From NCBI GenBank assembly GCA_030789695.1, contig CM061138.1:183001051-183065050 (forward strand): a stretch of 64,000 nucleotides of DNA, written 5' to 3'. Origin of the DNA: Scilla litardierei. Its lineage: Eukaryota; Streptophyta; Magnoliopsida; Asparagales; Asparagaceae. Every line of letters begins with the position of its first letter. Position 1 is the stretch's first letter. A program made the translations under genes and the position numbers. The notes under the pieces were generated by a model that saw only the letters and a list, made by a program, of their open reading frames with translations, had not been told where the DNA came from and ran no database searches. Positions 1-10,945 of this stretch are shown here, piece by piece.

Positions 1-19
1 GGCTAAGGGTAAAGCCTAA

Positions 20-883
20 ATGCCAGTAGGCGGTGTGGATATATCGTTGTGTCGTGACGACCCTCTGTGTCTAGCGGCTTACAACCGTATAGAGCACTGC
101 CCACTTCTATTGGAGCATTACGTTCAGTTCTCTGACTTTCTTAGCCTTGCGGATCTTTTATCCTACAGCGGACTTTTGGACTATCTTAGATATGACCCAA
201 AGACGAACCCTCGTCCTTATCCTCGCCTGGTCAAACTATTCTATGCAAATCGTGTCCGGGGCCACTATGATGAGAGCCACTCCATCGAGACTACTGTCTT
301 GGGGACTCCTATAGTCCTCACGGCAGAAATCTTGGGGGAGTTGCTTGGTTGTTCGTCGTCTGGTCTCCTCCCGACAGACATCTCAGTTGATGATATCTCC
401 TCTTTGGATCAGTCTGTTCTAGCTGATATCTTCCATGTGATCCCTCCAGCTTTCATTGGTGTTCCATCTAAATCATTCAAGCCAAATGCATGGGTCCTCA
501 ATCTCATTCTGAAGTCGTGCTTGCTTCCCAAGTACGGCTCATCTTCTCTGCCATCCCAGCCGTTCCTAAAGTTGATTTACGCTCTTTTTATGGGTAGCTT
601 GATTAACTGGGCTCGCATCATACTCGACAAGATGGATTCTTTCGAGTGTGTTCGCAAGTCTAGTAAATCGGCGCATATCCCATATCCTTGTCTTCTGACT
701 TTGGTCTTTCGTCACTTTGGTGTTCCTTTGCCTCCGGATGATGAGCGTCCCCTCGGTCCACCCCTGAACGTGACGGCCGTAAAAAATCTCTTGCGGCACT
801 TCGTCACGTCCAGCGGTCGACTCCTTCTGCGTCCCAGGCCACACCTTCAGCTGCTGCAGCCCCTCCTCCTACCACCACACTAG
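20..883 (+). CDS. Transposon-associated protein in the env-like position of element A
   Basis: An open frame of 287 codons starts with ATG directly after an in-frame TAA. The protein resembles the family annotated as 'putative plant transposon protein' (the Transposase_32 type, by recollection). The recognisable stretch is the middle, roughly residues 70-250, with a FYANRV segment near residue 75, an ELLG segment near residue 107 and a FRHFGVPL segment near residue 230. The function of this family is unknown; the name does not show transposase activity. Sireviruses often carry an env-like ORF at this place, between pol and the 3' LTR, so position and lineage agree, but I see no signal peptide or clear membrane anchor. 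The last 30 or so residues are probably out of frame: the neighbouring +1 frame carries a better continuation from the A6 run at 781-786. Family assignment is moderate; coding status in this copy is uncertain. Confidence 0.55.
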   Translation: MPVGGVDISLCRDDPLCLAAYNRIEHCPLLLEHYVQFSDFLSLADLLSYSGLLDYLRYDPKTNPRPYPRLVKLFYANRVRGHYDESHSIETTVLGTPIVLTAEILGELLGCSSSGLLPTDISVDDISSLDQSVLADIFHVIPPAFIGVPSKSFKPNAWVLNLILKSCLLPKYGSSSLPSQPFLKLIYALFMGSLINWARIILDKMDSFECVRKSSKSAHIPYPCLLTLVFRHFGVPLPPDDERPLGPPLNVTAVKNLLRHFVTSSGRLLLRPRPHLQLLQPLLLPPH

Positions 884-1359
884 ATGATATCGTTCACTTA
901 CTTCATCGTCACGAGTCTCGTTTGGCTCGTACCGAGGAGGTTGTGTGCCGTATGGCTAGTATGATGGGTATTCAGCTTCCTCCTCCTGTTTCTGAGGATG
1001 AGGAGATAGATGATGAGGAGATTGATGAGCTTGTCACCTCTTTAGCTCGTGGCGCTGAGGCCACTGCTGCTGCTGCTACCTCATCTGCTGCTGGTGCTGC
1101 CACTTCTTCCGGTGCTCCAGAGTCTTCTGCACCAGTGGTTCAGACTCCTGTTGATGCTGCTGCTGCTCCTGCTGATATCCCTGACCCTGTCATGCCTGCT
1201 GATGTTCCAGCTGATACTCCTGCCGTTGAGACAGTCGTCGATGTCTCCACTCCTGCCCCGACGATCCCTTCAGTACACACACCACTCCTTGCAGCAGAGC
1301 CTGAGTCCACTCCCTCGACTAGACCCACGGAGACTGCTGATCCTGCCACTTCCTCCTGA
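781..1359 (+). CDS. Ala/Thr/Pro-rich C-terminal continuation of the upstream ORF (different frame)
   Basis: This frame is open from the A6 run at 781 to the TGA at 1357. After about 25 residues of low-complexity Ser/Ala/Pro it contains a regular helical-looking segment (LDDIVHLLHRHESRLARTEE), then an acidic patch rich in Asp and Glu, then about 110 residues of Ala, Thr, Pro and Ser. The segment looks like the natural C terminus of the preceding protein, which would need a -1 shift at A AAA AAT (781-787) or repair of a one-base deletion in the A run. The first ATG inside the frame is at 922. The long low-complexity tail suggests a disordered linker. No enzymatic motif is visible. Confidence 0.45.
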   Translation, partial: KKSLAALRHVQRSTPSASQATPSAAAAPPPTTTLDDIVHLLHRHESRLARTEEVVCRMASMMGIQLPPPVSEDEEIDDEEIDELVTSLARGAEATAAAATSSAAGAATSSGAPESSAPVVQTPVDAAAAPADIPDPVMPADVPADTPAVETVVDVSTPAPTIPSVHTPLLAAEPESTPSTRPTETADPATSS

Positions 1360-1610
1360 GCGTCAGTTTGGAGGCCTCTCCTGTGATCATTGGATGATAC
1401 ATCTTTGTGAGAGTGTTTTGGGTTAGGATGGAGTTTTGGCGGTGTTTTGATGTATTTTGATATATTTTGATGTTTTGGATGTCGGTGTATTTGATGTATT
1501 TTGGATGTTTGATGATGATATGTCGATGATGATGTTGTATCTTTTTGTTGGCGATATAGATGTTGCACTATGTTTGATGTAGTCAATGTATGTTTTGCTT
1601 GTACTCAAGG

Positions 1611-1656
<46 letters not shown>

Positions 1657-2333
1657 GATATTCTCTTTTACTTCGTTGTGCACATTTAATATTCATTCAA
1701 TGTCTATGATATGTGATTTCGTCGCTCGACGCTTATAAACTTGGTTAAATAGATTATATTTCTATGATCGCATAGAATTGTTTTCCATGCACAAATTTAA
1801 CCAAGAATATTGAGTATTGAAGAGTAGTTTCTTTATTCAATAAGTGAATTTATATTTGGTATTTTGATGATTTTAATTTTCGTTTTTCGAAAATGGACAA
1901 TTTGGCACACTTTGATTCGTTTTCGACAATTTTCCTTGGTGTCAATTTGGTCCATCGTCATATTCTACGACTCCCGATGTTGGATTTTCTTTATCCTTGT
2001 TGTTGTCGTTGTATGCCCCCCATTTTTGGGATAATGCCAAAGGGGGAGAGATAATGATAATGATTAGGGCAAATGAAAATTTAACTCAATTTCCAAGAAT
2101 CTAATTTGATATGTTAGATTCAGGGGGAGTTAAGATATATATAAGGATTTTCAAATCCGATATTTCAAAATTCGATTCTCATTATATATCTTACTCGTCT
2201 GATTGATGCAATTTATATATATTCAATTTGGAATTAACGTGTCATCAATGCAGGGGGAGTAAGTATTTTACATTTGAATCATTATTTTTTATTATTATTT
2301 ATGTTGGTTTGTCATCACCAAAAAGGGGGAGAA
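1360..2333 (+). other. 3' non-coding spacer of element A with four polypurine tracts
   Basis: No ORF of note. It contains G-rich purine tracts at about 2038-2050, 2121-2131, 2251-2261 and 2320-2333, all with the core AGGGGGAG. The last lies directly against the LTR and is the likely plus-strand primer. Multiple copies of this tract are characteristic of Sireviruses. Confidence 0.75.
1615..1652. repeat. (TA)n microsatellite
   Basis: About 19 uninterrupted TA dinucleotides lie in the spacer after the element A ORF. Confidence 0.95.
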
Positions 2334-2759
2334 TGTTGAGTATTGGACTCCCCGGATTTGGTTTTGGATGATGAGCAAACATAAATAATTCATGAACTAA
2401 CAATTTGTGAGCGCAATTATGGAGATCGTCGCCAAATTCATGAAAACACTCAAAGCGACATCTCAAGACTTCTCAAAGCCCGTATTCAATGCCTAAAGCT
2501 TCGTTGAAGCTTTTGGACCATTTTGGAAGTCATGAAGATTTGATCGAAGCTCTCGAAGACCGTTCTTTAAGGTTTTATTTATAGTCTTTTAGTTTCGATT
2601 TATAGAATGTTAAGCCTTGAGTATATCTTACATTTCTATCTTCATAACACTCATATCTTAGCTCTAGGATCTTAGTAGAAGTCCATTGTAACTTCCTCGA
2701 AGCATCGCGCTTCGATTCGGACTTTATTGTGCATGTTAGTTGGTTCAAGAAGAAGAACT

Positions 2760-3250
2760 GACCGACTAGATGGTGATCTAGTCGGTCGGCAAAGCTTCTT
2801 GGACCGACTAGTTTCAGTTAGTCTTTTCTTGCTCAGTACTGTTTACAGTTAGTCAGTCTACGTTGACTCACCGACCGACTAGTTTGTGAACTAGTCGGTC
2901 AGTGATGCTTCTTTGACCGACTAGTTGAGCTTTACTATACATGCCAATTTTCTCCTAAGCTACTGTTTATCGTTAGTCGGTCTAAGAACGTTTGGCGACC
3001 TACTAGTTGATGATCTAGTCGGTCAACATTTGTTCTTGGACCGACAAAATCAATTTGTATTCAGACTAATTGTTTTTGACTCTTAGTCGGTCTAAGTTCA
3101 CTGACCGACCGACTAGTTGTGAAACTAGTCGGTCAGACAGTCTTCTTGGACCGACTAGATTTCTAGGTCTGAAATTCAATCTCTTCACTGTTCATCACTT
3201 AGTCGGTCCATGTTGTTTGACCGACCGACTAGTTGATGAACTAGTCGGTC
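2760..3250. repeat. Five-unit array of near-identical 28-nt hairpins in the LTR
   Basis: Units lie at 2760-2787, 2873-2900, 2997-3024, 3107-3134 and 3223-3250. Each has the form GACCGACTAG + 8 variable nt + CTAGTCGGTC. Four of them form a 12-bp stem with a 4-nt loop; the third has mismatches in its left arm. Unit-to-unit spacing is about 110-124 bp. Single half-sites lie between the units. Confidence 0.9.
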
Positions 3251-3328
3251 AGTGGTTGTTCTTTGACTGACTAACTGCTTCAGATTTCTATCCGTTGAGA
3301 TTTGACCTAACTCGTTTTTATGGGACCC

Positions 3329-3336
3329 TATAAATA
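3329..3336 (+). promoter_or_regulatory. TATA box of the element A LTR
   Basis: TATAAATA in the context CCCTATAAATACG, about 80 bp downstream of the last hairpin unit. It is the best candidate for the core promoter at the U3/R boundary. Confidence 0.65.
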
Positions 3337-4081
3337 CGAAGCTTGGTCATTTCTCTCTAGGTTAGAGCTGCCATTAAGAGATTCATTGAGATTGAAAGAG
3401 TTAGAGATTCTCACTCATTTCCAAAGCTCTCTACCTCACAAGAAATCCATTCTCTCACATTCTAGATCTAGAATCCATCTTGAGAGAAGTTTGTTCTTGG
3501 TGAGCCATTCAAGCTCTAGCTTGATTCAAGTCTCCAAATCACTCCTAGGCACCCATTGCTGCTCATTTCAGTGGTGCTAGGTCTTGGTGACTTTCTCTTC
3601 CTCAAATCCCTACTTGCACCTATTTGGTAAGAATACTCAAGGTATAGGGTTCGTGGTAAGTTGTTGTTTATTTCATATAAACTCATTTATTGCTATTGAT
3701 TCTCTCAGTTGTGAGAGAAGGTTGTGATCCCGGGTTGTGAGATTCACTATTGCCATTGCATGTATGATTTGATCTTGTGAAGGTTTTTCACAAGATATCA
3801 TAGTAGAAATCTTGGGTTAGGGTTTCTAACCTAAGTATCCGGGAGGGATCCGGGTGGTTGGGACGTAGGATCACTGGGAACAAGTCGGGGGGACTTGGGT
3901 GGATCCGAACCCAGTAATATCTATTGTTAGCATTGTTAATTTTGTTGTTGTCATCAATTTAAGCTTCCGCAAATTGATTTGGTAGTTGTTTGCACGATAA
4001 TTAGGGATTATACTCCTAGTTATTTTTAAAGTACTATTCACCCCCCTCTAGTACTTGTGCAGTAGCTTGTAGGGCATTACA

Positions 4082-4134
4082 ATGCTGAGGGCGTGCATGC
4101 TAGATTTCAAGGGTTCTTGGGACGAACATCTACA
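4082..4134 (+). pseudogene. Integrase fragment of Tekay-type gypsy element F (left piece)
   Basis: Seventeen codons of typical chromovirus integrase (motif LRACMLDFKGSWDEHL) lie between the 3' LTR of element A and the left end of the LARD. The frame is left at two bases of a codon, and the codon is completed exactly at 46901, after the second copy of the CTACA duplication. The piece therefore belongs to the same integrase gene as 46901-47567, 42.8 kb away. The rest of gag-pol lies beyond element A, outside the window. Confidence 0.88.
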
Positions 4135-4763
4135 TGAAGGGTTTTGTGGGACCCTTAGGGCACAAAAACTCTATGATCGTCCTAAGTCGGACGGAACATT
4201 GACATAAAAGGAATTTGCAATGGAAGAATAAACTAGTTAATCTAATTAACATGCAGTTAAACAATTTAACTTAGCCCTAAGGTACAAGACCCTTAGCCAA
4301 GATCTATGCCGACTCAGGATGGATCTGACCATCCCAAGAAGGATCTAACCTACTGCGATTAAATTAAACTAATACTTATAAAGTACATACCCGGAATCTC
4401 AACCCTGGGGTAGGCAAGATATTTCACACCGTCTTCTAAGCCGCTCCCCGTCTCACGCCGAGCCGCTCCTTGAACCACTCCCCGAACCGCTCCTCGAACT
4501 GCTCTGCATCCCGAGGCGATCAATCCTCGTGTCGCCGAGCCAACCACACGCCGAAGAAAGTTTCACGCGAGTGAAACCTTCGCCTAGATTTCGGATTCGA
4601 ATCCGAACTCCTTTACGGCTTTGCTAGAGCCCTCAAGAGTAAGGCAGAAATATAGGGAGATAGAGAAATATTAATTTAAGCCTAGATCTGAGCATGCTCC
4701 AACATTTACGAGAGCCGCTCAGATCTAGAGCTTGGGAGGAGTTTGGAGGAAGGGGAAGGCCCC

Positions 4764-4771
4764 TATTTATA
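4764..4771 (-). promoter_or_regulatory. TATA box of the LARD LTR
   Basis: TATAAATA on the minus strand, inside CTCTATAAATAGGGG. The matching place in the other LTR (about 45065-45072) reads TATAAATC. Confidence 0.6.
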
Positions 4772-5084
4772 GAGGCGGCGGACTCTCCCCTTTTCTGCAC
4801 AACCGATGTGGGACTATTAATTTTGAAGTTAATTAAATCAAGTTAGTTTGCCCTTCACAAAGTGCAAACTTCCGTGAATTTTAACTCACTCACCGTTGAG
4901 CTTCATGATTGATACATCATATCAATTCGAAGGGTGTTCAACGGTGAACGCATAGGAAAAAACTGTTCGTCAATCGGAGTTCATTTGACACTCCAATTGA
5001 TCGCCCAAAGTTCAGCCCACGACTTGTTTTTCGCCAAACCTGAGCCGTCAAAAACTGCCCAACCTAGGTTTCAGAAAACCTATT

Positions 5085-5285
5085 CTGCGGGCCCACCAGG
5101 CCAGATGGGTGAGCCCAGACCAGGTCAGAACCTGGTCTGGGCGTTCCCAGGCGCCTGGGCGCCCAGGCCCTGGTTTGGGCTGGGTGCCCAGGCCCGGTCA
5201 CCCTGGGCTGTGCCTGGGTCTAGCCAGGCGCCCAGGCCAGACCCAGTCTGGCCTGGGTCAGCCTGGTCTGACCTGGTCTGATCCG
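5085..5285. repeat. GC-rich cluster of CCCAGGC/GCCTGGG and CAGACCAGG inverted repeats
   Basis: About 200 bp are packed with short direct and inverted copies of CCCAGGC, GCCTGGG, CCTGGTCTG and CAGACCAGG. They lie about 300-500 bp upstream of the minus-strand TATA box. The same cluster, slightly rearranged, is at about 45370-45605 in the other LTR. Confidence 0.8.
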
Positions 5286-8200
5286 TTGAACTCTTTTGGG
5301 CATAACTTGGGCATCTGGCATCCGATTTGGACGCCGTTCGAACCTGGGTGTAGAACGGGACATTCCCGTCTTACCCATGAACTTTTCCTTGTGTTTATAT
5401 TATTAAATATAGTCTTAAACAATTTAAGACATATTTAATCTCTTTTGCATCATATGCAAATTAGTCTCTATCTAGACTTAAATTATCATATTGCATCAAA
5501 TGCAATTATTCCATCCCTTGCATAAAAAATGCAAATATTCTCCCTAACTAATTTCTACCTATTACTAGACGAAGGTCGCACTCTTTGTGTGACCCTACGG
5601 CCTGACCTTACTACAGGTTGGGTTCGAAGCCCTATACGGCGATAACCACGAGCAGTGGCTGCTGTCCCTGTTTCAGAATCATCATAATGTGGTTAGCTCA
5701 TCAACATGAGAATTGTCGGGACCACCCTGACCGTGTCTGTGATGAGTTCTGTAGTTATAGTCTCTTCGTCTAAACTATGTCATGTAGATCAAGTCGAGGG
5801 TACGGTTAAACTGTCAACCCCAATAACTTGACTCCGGTTAGTTTCTATCGATCTTTAGTCAACCAATGTTGAATTTCTTCCAACATACTCTGCGCAGAGA
5901 TTTAACTAAAGACCGAACTAACTCTACGACACTAACTCCCATTGACCGGGATAGACGAATCCTCTCTTGGTCATTACTCTCATCGTACGCTTCAAGTGAC
6001 ACCCAATCAAAGACCTTTCAACAGGCATAGCCTCGAAGTTAGGTCAGTGGTCTAAGTGGCACCGTTCACGCACAGGTTCGTAAAATGATCTCAAGTCAAA
6101 AGACCAACTAGCATATCATCACTAAGAGTTATCATTGACAGATTGGTCAATGTAACCATATGATAACTCTTATGGATCGTTCAGTGAACTCATTCTCTAA
6201 TGAGCACCTGTGTCTCGTCTCTGACTTCGCCAAGTCGAACGATCATGAGATCATCGCCACCGCTTAACGGTGAAGACTAAGACACAATGGTCTATCCGAT
6301 GTTTTGATATCCTTGTCTCGAAACATCTATGACCACGAACCCTTTTAGACTTATGCTACAAACGGTCAAACATTTCTCCATGATCGAGATACTCATCTCG
6401 ATACATGTTTGACCTTGCATAAAGTCTCAGGACTTTACCTAAGTTAATATCTAATGTTTTCTACATTATAACTTAGATAAATTATTACCAAACAGCTTAC
6501 TGTTATTTCGAACAAGACGTTTGTGCTATTCACACAGAGATAAATAGCCTCGAGGGTATCATATCGCTACATCTCCCACTTGCACTCAGACCCATTTATC
6601 TCGGTATCTTATACCGTTTTTACACATAAGTTATCCCGACTTCATGTGGTAGAGCCTTCGTGAGTGGAACTGCTAAAACCGTCTACACTATAGACTTAAG
6701 GGGTTTCTATGTTCTTGTTAGACCAACCATTTGAATCTCATTCAAATAATTCACTTGGTATTTCGGAATCCATAATATTTTTATTTCCTTGGATCTTATC
6801 CAGTTCATCATACTTTACGATAATAATTTTAAATTAGTTATTGGTCATTTTAAATGGCTCATATCTATTTCTGATAAAGTATCAAACTCTTTGATAACTT
6901 TGTCAAAATAAATGTCCCATCCCTTTGATGCCTCGCATGTAATTTATACGCTCCTACTGACCTTGAAATTTTTTTGGCTAATTCATATAAGTCGATTCGT
7001 CTAAATCATATTTAGAAAAATGAACTTATAAGTGAATGTTCCAGTTTTCATAGTTATCATGAGCATTTACATTGAGTTCGGTCCGAGTAGTTCCGTACAC
7101 ATCTGCTGGCGAAAAATAATTTCATTCTAATCCGTTTATAGGAATTAGGATGAAAACCGTTCTCGACCAAACATAATTGCACTTCACTATTTTCCTTTCT
7201 GCACCAACCTTTCAACTTAAAGATTTACTTGCAGAAAATGAGGAAACAGTTTCCTTGTGCACGTAAACTAAATTCCAAAATTTATTTACGCACATGGACC
7301 TATTCTGATTGCATCAAGTTATAAATCGGAGTTACTACTCCGAATTTTCATCCCGGAAGTTGACTAAGTCATCATCAATTATGATGTCTGACTCGACTCA
7401 TGAGATTCGAGTAATTATACAACTTCTTAATGATCAATTTAATGAATATCTTATAGATAATGTCCTCATAGAACATTATCAAAAACCTAGGTATTACTAT
7501 CTGAGACTTAACCCAGATGGAGGACTTAACTCAGAGTCGCTGGCTATGGATCGCACCAAGTCTAACTAAGTGTGATTCATACCTTTTAACACACTTATGT
7601 GTTAACAGACTTGACCTGAGAGAAAATCACATTTTCTTTTAATTACACAAGATTTTATGTAGCTAAGTATTTGACCATTCGATCTAATCGAATCAGTTTA
7701 AATACTTTTGTCATTTCATTCTTTATTTTATCAGACTTGTGTTTCATCAAGAACACATGTCTTAATAAAATATACGAATAACTTATTTTTGTTAATTTAG
7801 ACTTGGGTACATCAGTATGTATGAGACTGAGTTCGACAACTCATTCTCCCACTGTCTTACAGATGGGTTTCGACTATTATATCTAAGAGGGTAAGACTCA
7901 CAAGTGTCCGTATACTTCATAATACGAGAGGTCAGACCTCTCTTTATGTGACTTGTGAAGCTTAGTCTCTTGATACGGCCTAGCCTTATTTTGCCAGACA
8001 AGTTTGCTACTATCTTGTGTATTTATATACTAACATTTAATATATTATAGTTATCACAAATTACTAACACAAAACATTGCTTCAGATGTAAGGTGACGAC
8101 ATTCGTCAAAATGTGTTAGACATCTTTTGTATAACGATTATTCTGAAATCGTGACATCAAAATATGTCACATTTTCATTTCCTCCTTCTTATGCCTTTAC

Positions 8201-8344
8201 TAATGATAAATTAAACTATTTAACTCGATTGACTTTTCAGAGTGCCTTCTTCCTTTTCTAAATCATATTTAGATATTAAATAACCCAACATAAATAAATA
8301 GCTATGCAAGCATCTCATGTATCCAAACGCCTGAGAGTTGCAAT

Positions 8345-9318
8345 CTTGAGTGTAGCTCAAGAAGTTGCTTGTCTCAAGATCCGGTTGGGATACATAGTCT
8401 TGCAACGCTCATGCACTCATATTCGACCCAAATGGTTTGATCGAATTCTCGAACTTTGCTGATCAAAATTGTTTGTCCATACAACCTTGAGTGACGCTCG
8501 ACAAGTTGTAGGGAGAAACATACTTCGAATATCTTATATGTTCAAGCTGCCTCATATAGAGACGAGTGACTTGTAGCGTGAATTTATTTGTTGGACCCAG
8601 AACTTAATGAAATCATATTTCTTAAGTCTGTTCTTTAGAAGGTCATTTTAATGTCAACAAGAATATAGTTTAATTCTATCAATTATAATTTAACTTGATA
8701 TTCAATTAATCAACCTATTTGACCAGTTAACTTATTCCTTTAAAATATTATATTTTGATTCCTTCGGTAAACATAGTCTTGCCCTAGTTTAGCAAATGTT
8801 CTATATTAAATATAGGTAGAATGGATTTTATCTATCTATATCCTCCCACTATTTTTACGATCATTTCAAAGCTTAATAACGAACGATTTAATCGAATTAG
8901 AATTAATGGGTAAGAGGTCCAATCACCTTGAGCCTAACAACCTTGAGTGTAGCTCAACAAGTTGTAGGACTCTGTAATCGGAAGATGACTCTTCATCGAT
9001 CATATCAGATATGACCCTCTTAATCGGTTTTTACCCCTAGCCATTTATGATCATGAGTGTGCTCATTCAAATCACAATGGCTAGTCTAGTCGGACCCTTG
9101 TTTTCGTGTCTAGCCTGACTTGCCCCTCCGCTCGGTGTATTCACGACACGTCGGTTTGGGTCAGGTCTTAGACTACATCTAGCCAGACTACATCATTGAC
9201 ATAACTTACGCCGTCGCTTGGTGACACGACGTCTTGGGTCAAGTCAAGATTTCATCTTATGTATTCAAGGAGTTGGTTTCTACAGGGTTGCCATGTCACA
9301 GCTTGAGTGTAGCTCAAC
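8345..9318. repeat. Four dispersed copies of a CTTGAG-TGTAG-CTCAA hairpin
   Basis: Copies lie at 8345-8361, 8482-8508, 8938-8964 and 9302-9318. The fullest form is CAACCTTGAG + 5 nt + CTCAACAAGTTG, a TTGAG/CTCAA stem with an outer CAAC/GTTG stem. In the second copy one stem position changes to a G-U pair, so pairing is kept. Confidence 0.7.
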
Positions 9319-10451
9319 AATTATAACACGGTCCTATAGTTGCCAACCCCAAAAACAAGGAGGGCTACGGCTAATCTTGAAAGAGATCATTAACGTATTT
9401 GACTTAGATATAGTCCAGGGTGTCATACAATCATGATTCGCGTCATTGCGATCAACGGAACACAGCCAGGGAATTGACTAAGCCAGGATCACTATCCTTT
9501 AAAAGATGATCCAGCAAACTTAGCCAAGCACATTGACTGGATCATGGTCCATTGAATGAAGCTTGTCATTTTTATATGCGTGCCATAGACTAAAAAGCCT
9601 TTATTAACAACTAATTAATCCTATCAACTAGTTGAATCCTTAAATTCAAAATTTTAGGATTTATTTAATAACTTTTATTAAATCCTTATCAACTATAAGG
9701 TTCACGTGCTATCCTAATCGTTATTAGGATTTTAATAAATTTATTAACCAATGCTAAAAGCGAAGTCCTTTAATGAGAATTAATTTCATAACAATTAGAA
9801 TTAAAATTCGTTAAAGGGACTATCCTAATCAGGAATTAGGTCTTAAAGGGTTGTTAAAAGTTTTTAAAATTCAATTAATAAATTTTAATCATTTCTTAAT
9901 GGCTAACCTAAAGGGTTGTCTTGTGTTATCAAATATGGGACAAGATGTCATAGCCATTAACATAAAGTTACACAAATTTATCGCATAAAATAAAAGTGTA
10001 CAACTATTTAACAATTGAATAGACTAAAGTTTATCACATAAACAATTTTAGACTTTTAAAATCAGTTTTAAAAATATCTTATAAATTTAAAACATCATTT
10101 AAAAAAAATTCCATGTTCAAATTTTATCATATAGAATTTTTAAACATCTAAAAAATTTTAAAATTATCGCATAAATTTAAAAAGCCTTAAAATCAATTTT
10201 AAATTTATCACATAAATTTAAAACACCATTTTAAAATTTTCATGTTTAAAATTTTATCATATAAAATATTTAAACATCTAGAATCCTTTTAAAATCATCT
10301 TTGAAAAATATCGCATAAATTTTAAAATATTTTTAAAAAGGGCGTCTGGAAATATTTTAAATTATCTCATAACTATAAAACATTTTATAAAGTATTTAAA
10401 AAGCATTTCAATTTTAATAAAATCGCAGTGCTAGATCGTTACGCAAACCTA

Positions 10452-10464
10452 GGCTCTGATACCA
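10452..10464 (-). promoter_or_regulatory. Primer-binding site of the LARD (initiator tRNA-Met)
   Basis: Minus-strand TGGTATCAGAGCC lies one base inside the 5' LTR end. It is the classic complement of the plant initiator tRNA-Met 3' end. Confidence 0.85.
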
Positions 10465-10465
10465 C

Positions 10466-10499
10466 TGAAGGGTTTTGTGGGACCCTTAGGGCACAAAAA
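10466..10499 (-). repeat. LARD 5' LTR, left piece
   Basis: 34 bp are nearly identical to the start of 4135-6571. The piece is cut at 10499 by element B, in an A run that serves as B's target duplication (AAAAA). It continues at 44462. Confidence 0.88.
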
Positions 10500-10945
10500 T
10501 GTTGAGTATTGGTGTTTTATACCAATCTTATTTTGATGATGATCACAACATTATGTTGTTGCTAATGACTCTCATGTTTTAGTCTCTCAGTTTTATCTCA
10601 AGAATATCTTTCCTGGAGACTAATCACTTGGTGCAAGGATGGACATCAAGTGGAGATGAGCCAAAGCTTGGACTCAAGGAGTGCCAAAGCTTGGAGATGA
10701 TGTAGAGCAATCAAGGCATCAAGATTAAAGACTTAGACTCTAAGGAAAGCATTGTAATTCATGTAATTTACTTTATTGCTTTCTCTCTCTTTTGAGTCTA
10801 GGGTTAATGTAATGCCTTGTTAGATCGTTTACTCATTCATGCATATGCATATAACCATCGTAGTGAGCCTTAGGATTATCATAGAATCCAACCCAATAGG
10901 TTCACTCTGTCCAAAGACTCTTTTGGAGTCTCTGGATTTCCGTCA

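Larger units (their letters stand above)
1..4081 (+). mobile_element. 3' part of a Sirevirus-type Ty1/copia retrotransposon (element A)
   Basis: The stretch reads as ORF, long non-coding spacer with repeated polypurine tracts, then a complete LTR that starts TGTTGAGTATTGG and ends CATTACA. Repeated AGGGGGAG tracts before the 3' LTR and clustered palindromes inside the LTR are known hallmarks of Sireviruses. The gag, pol and 5' LTR would lie upstream of the window. Immediately after the LTR the sequence becomes an integrase reading frame of a Tekay-type gypsy element, so A is inserted in that element. Its target duplication (ATGCT expected at the other end) cannot be tested here. Confidence 0.8.
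2334..4081 (+). repeat. 3' LTR of Sirevirus-like element A
   Basis: It starts TGTTGAG right after a polypurine tract and ends in CA, 1748 bp in total. A TATAAATA box lies at 3329-3336. Upstream of it is an array of five 28-nt hairpin units. The end contains the CACCCCCCTCTAG block that is also seen near the ends of the element B and D LTRs, so these families are distantly related. Confidence 0.85.
4135..6571 (-). repeat. 3' LTR of the LARD
   Basis: It is 2437 bp and closely matches 44462-46895 across its whole length. On the minus strand it begins TGTAGCGATATG next to a purine-rich tract (minus-strand AGTGGGAGA, 6572-6580) and ends CCCACAAAACCCTTCA. A minus-strand TATAAATA lies at 4764-4771. 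A GC-rich inverted-repeat cluster occupies 5085-5285. Confidence 0.88.
6572..10465 (-). other. Non-coding internal domain of the LARD
   Basis: 3.9 kb between the two LTRs. No frame exceeds about 90 codons and none resembles gag, protease, reverse transcriptase or integrase. It is AT-rich, especially 9600-10440. The middle holds four copies of a small hairpin motif (separate entry). I see nothing else with a recognisable function; the region probably serves as packaged RNA only. Confidence 0.75.

Noticed and set aside
2760..3250. CRISPR-like array of regularly spaced repeats
   Set aside because: The units are hairpins inside a plant LTR with long variable spacers and no cas genes; the host is eukaryotic.
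5109..5438. Gly/Pro/Trp-rich frames in the LARD LTR
   Set aside because: They arise from repeated CCCAGGC words and change between the two LTR copies.
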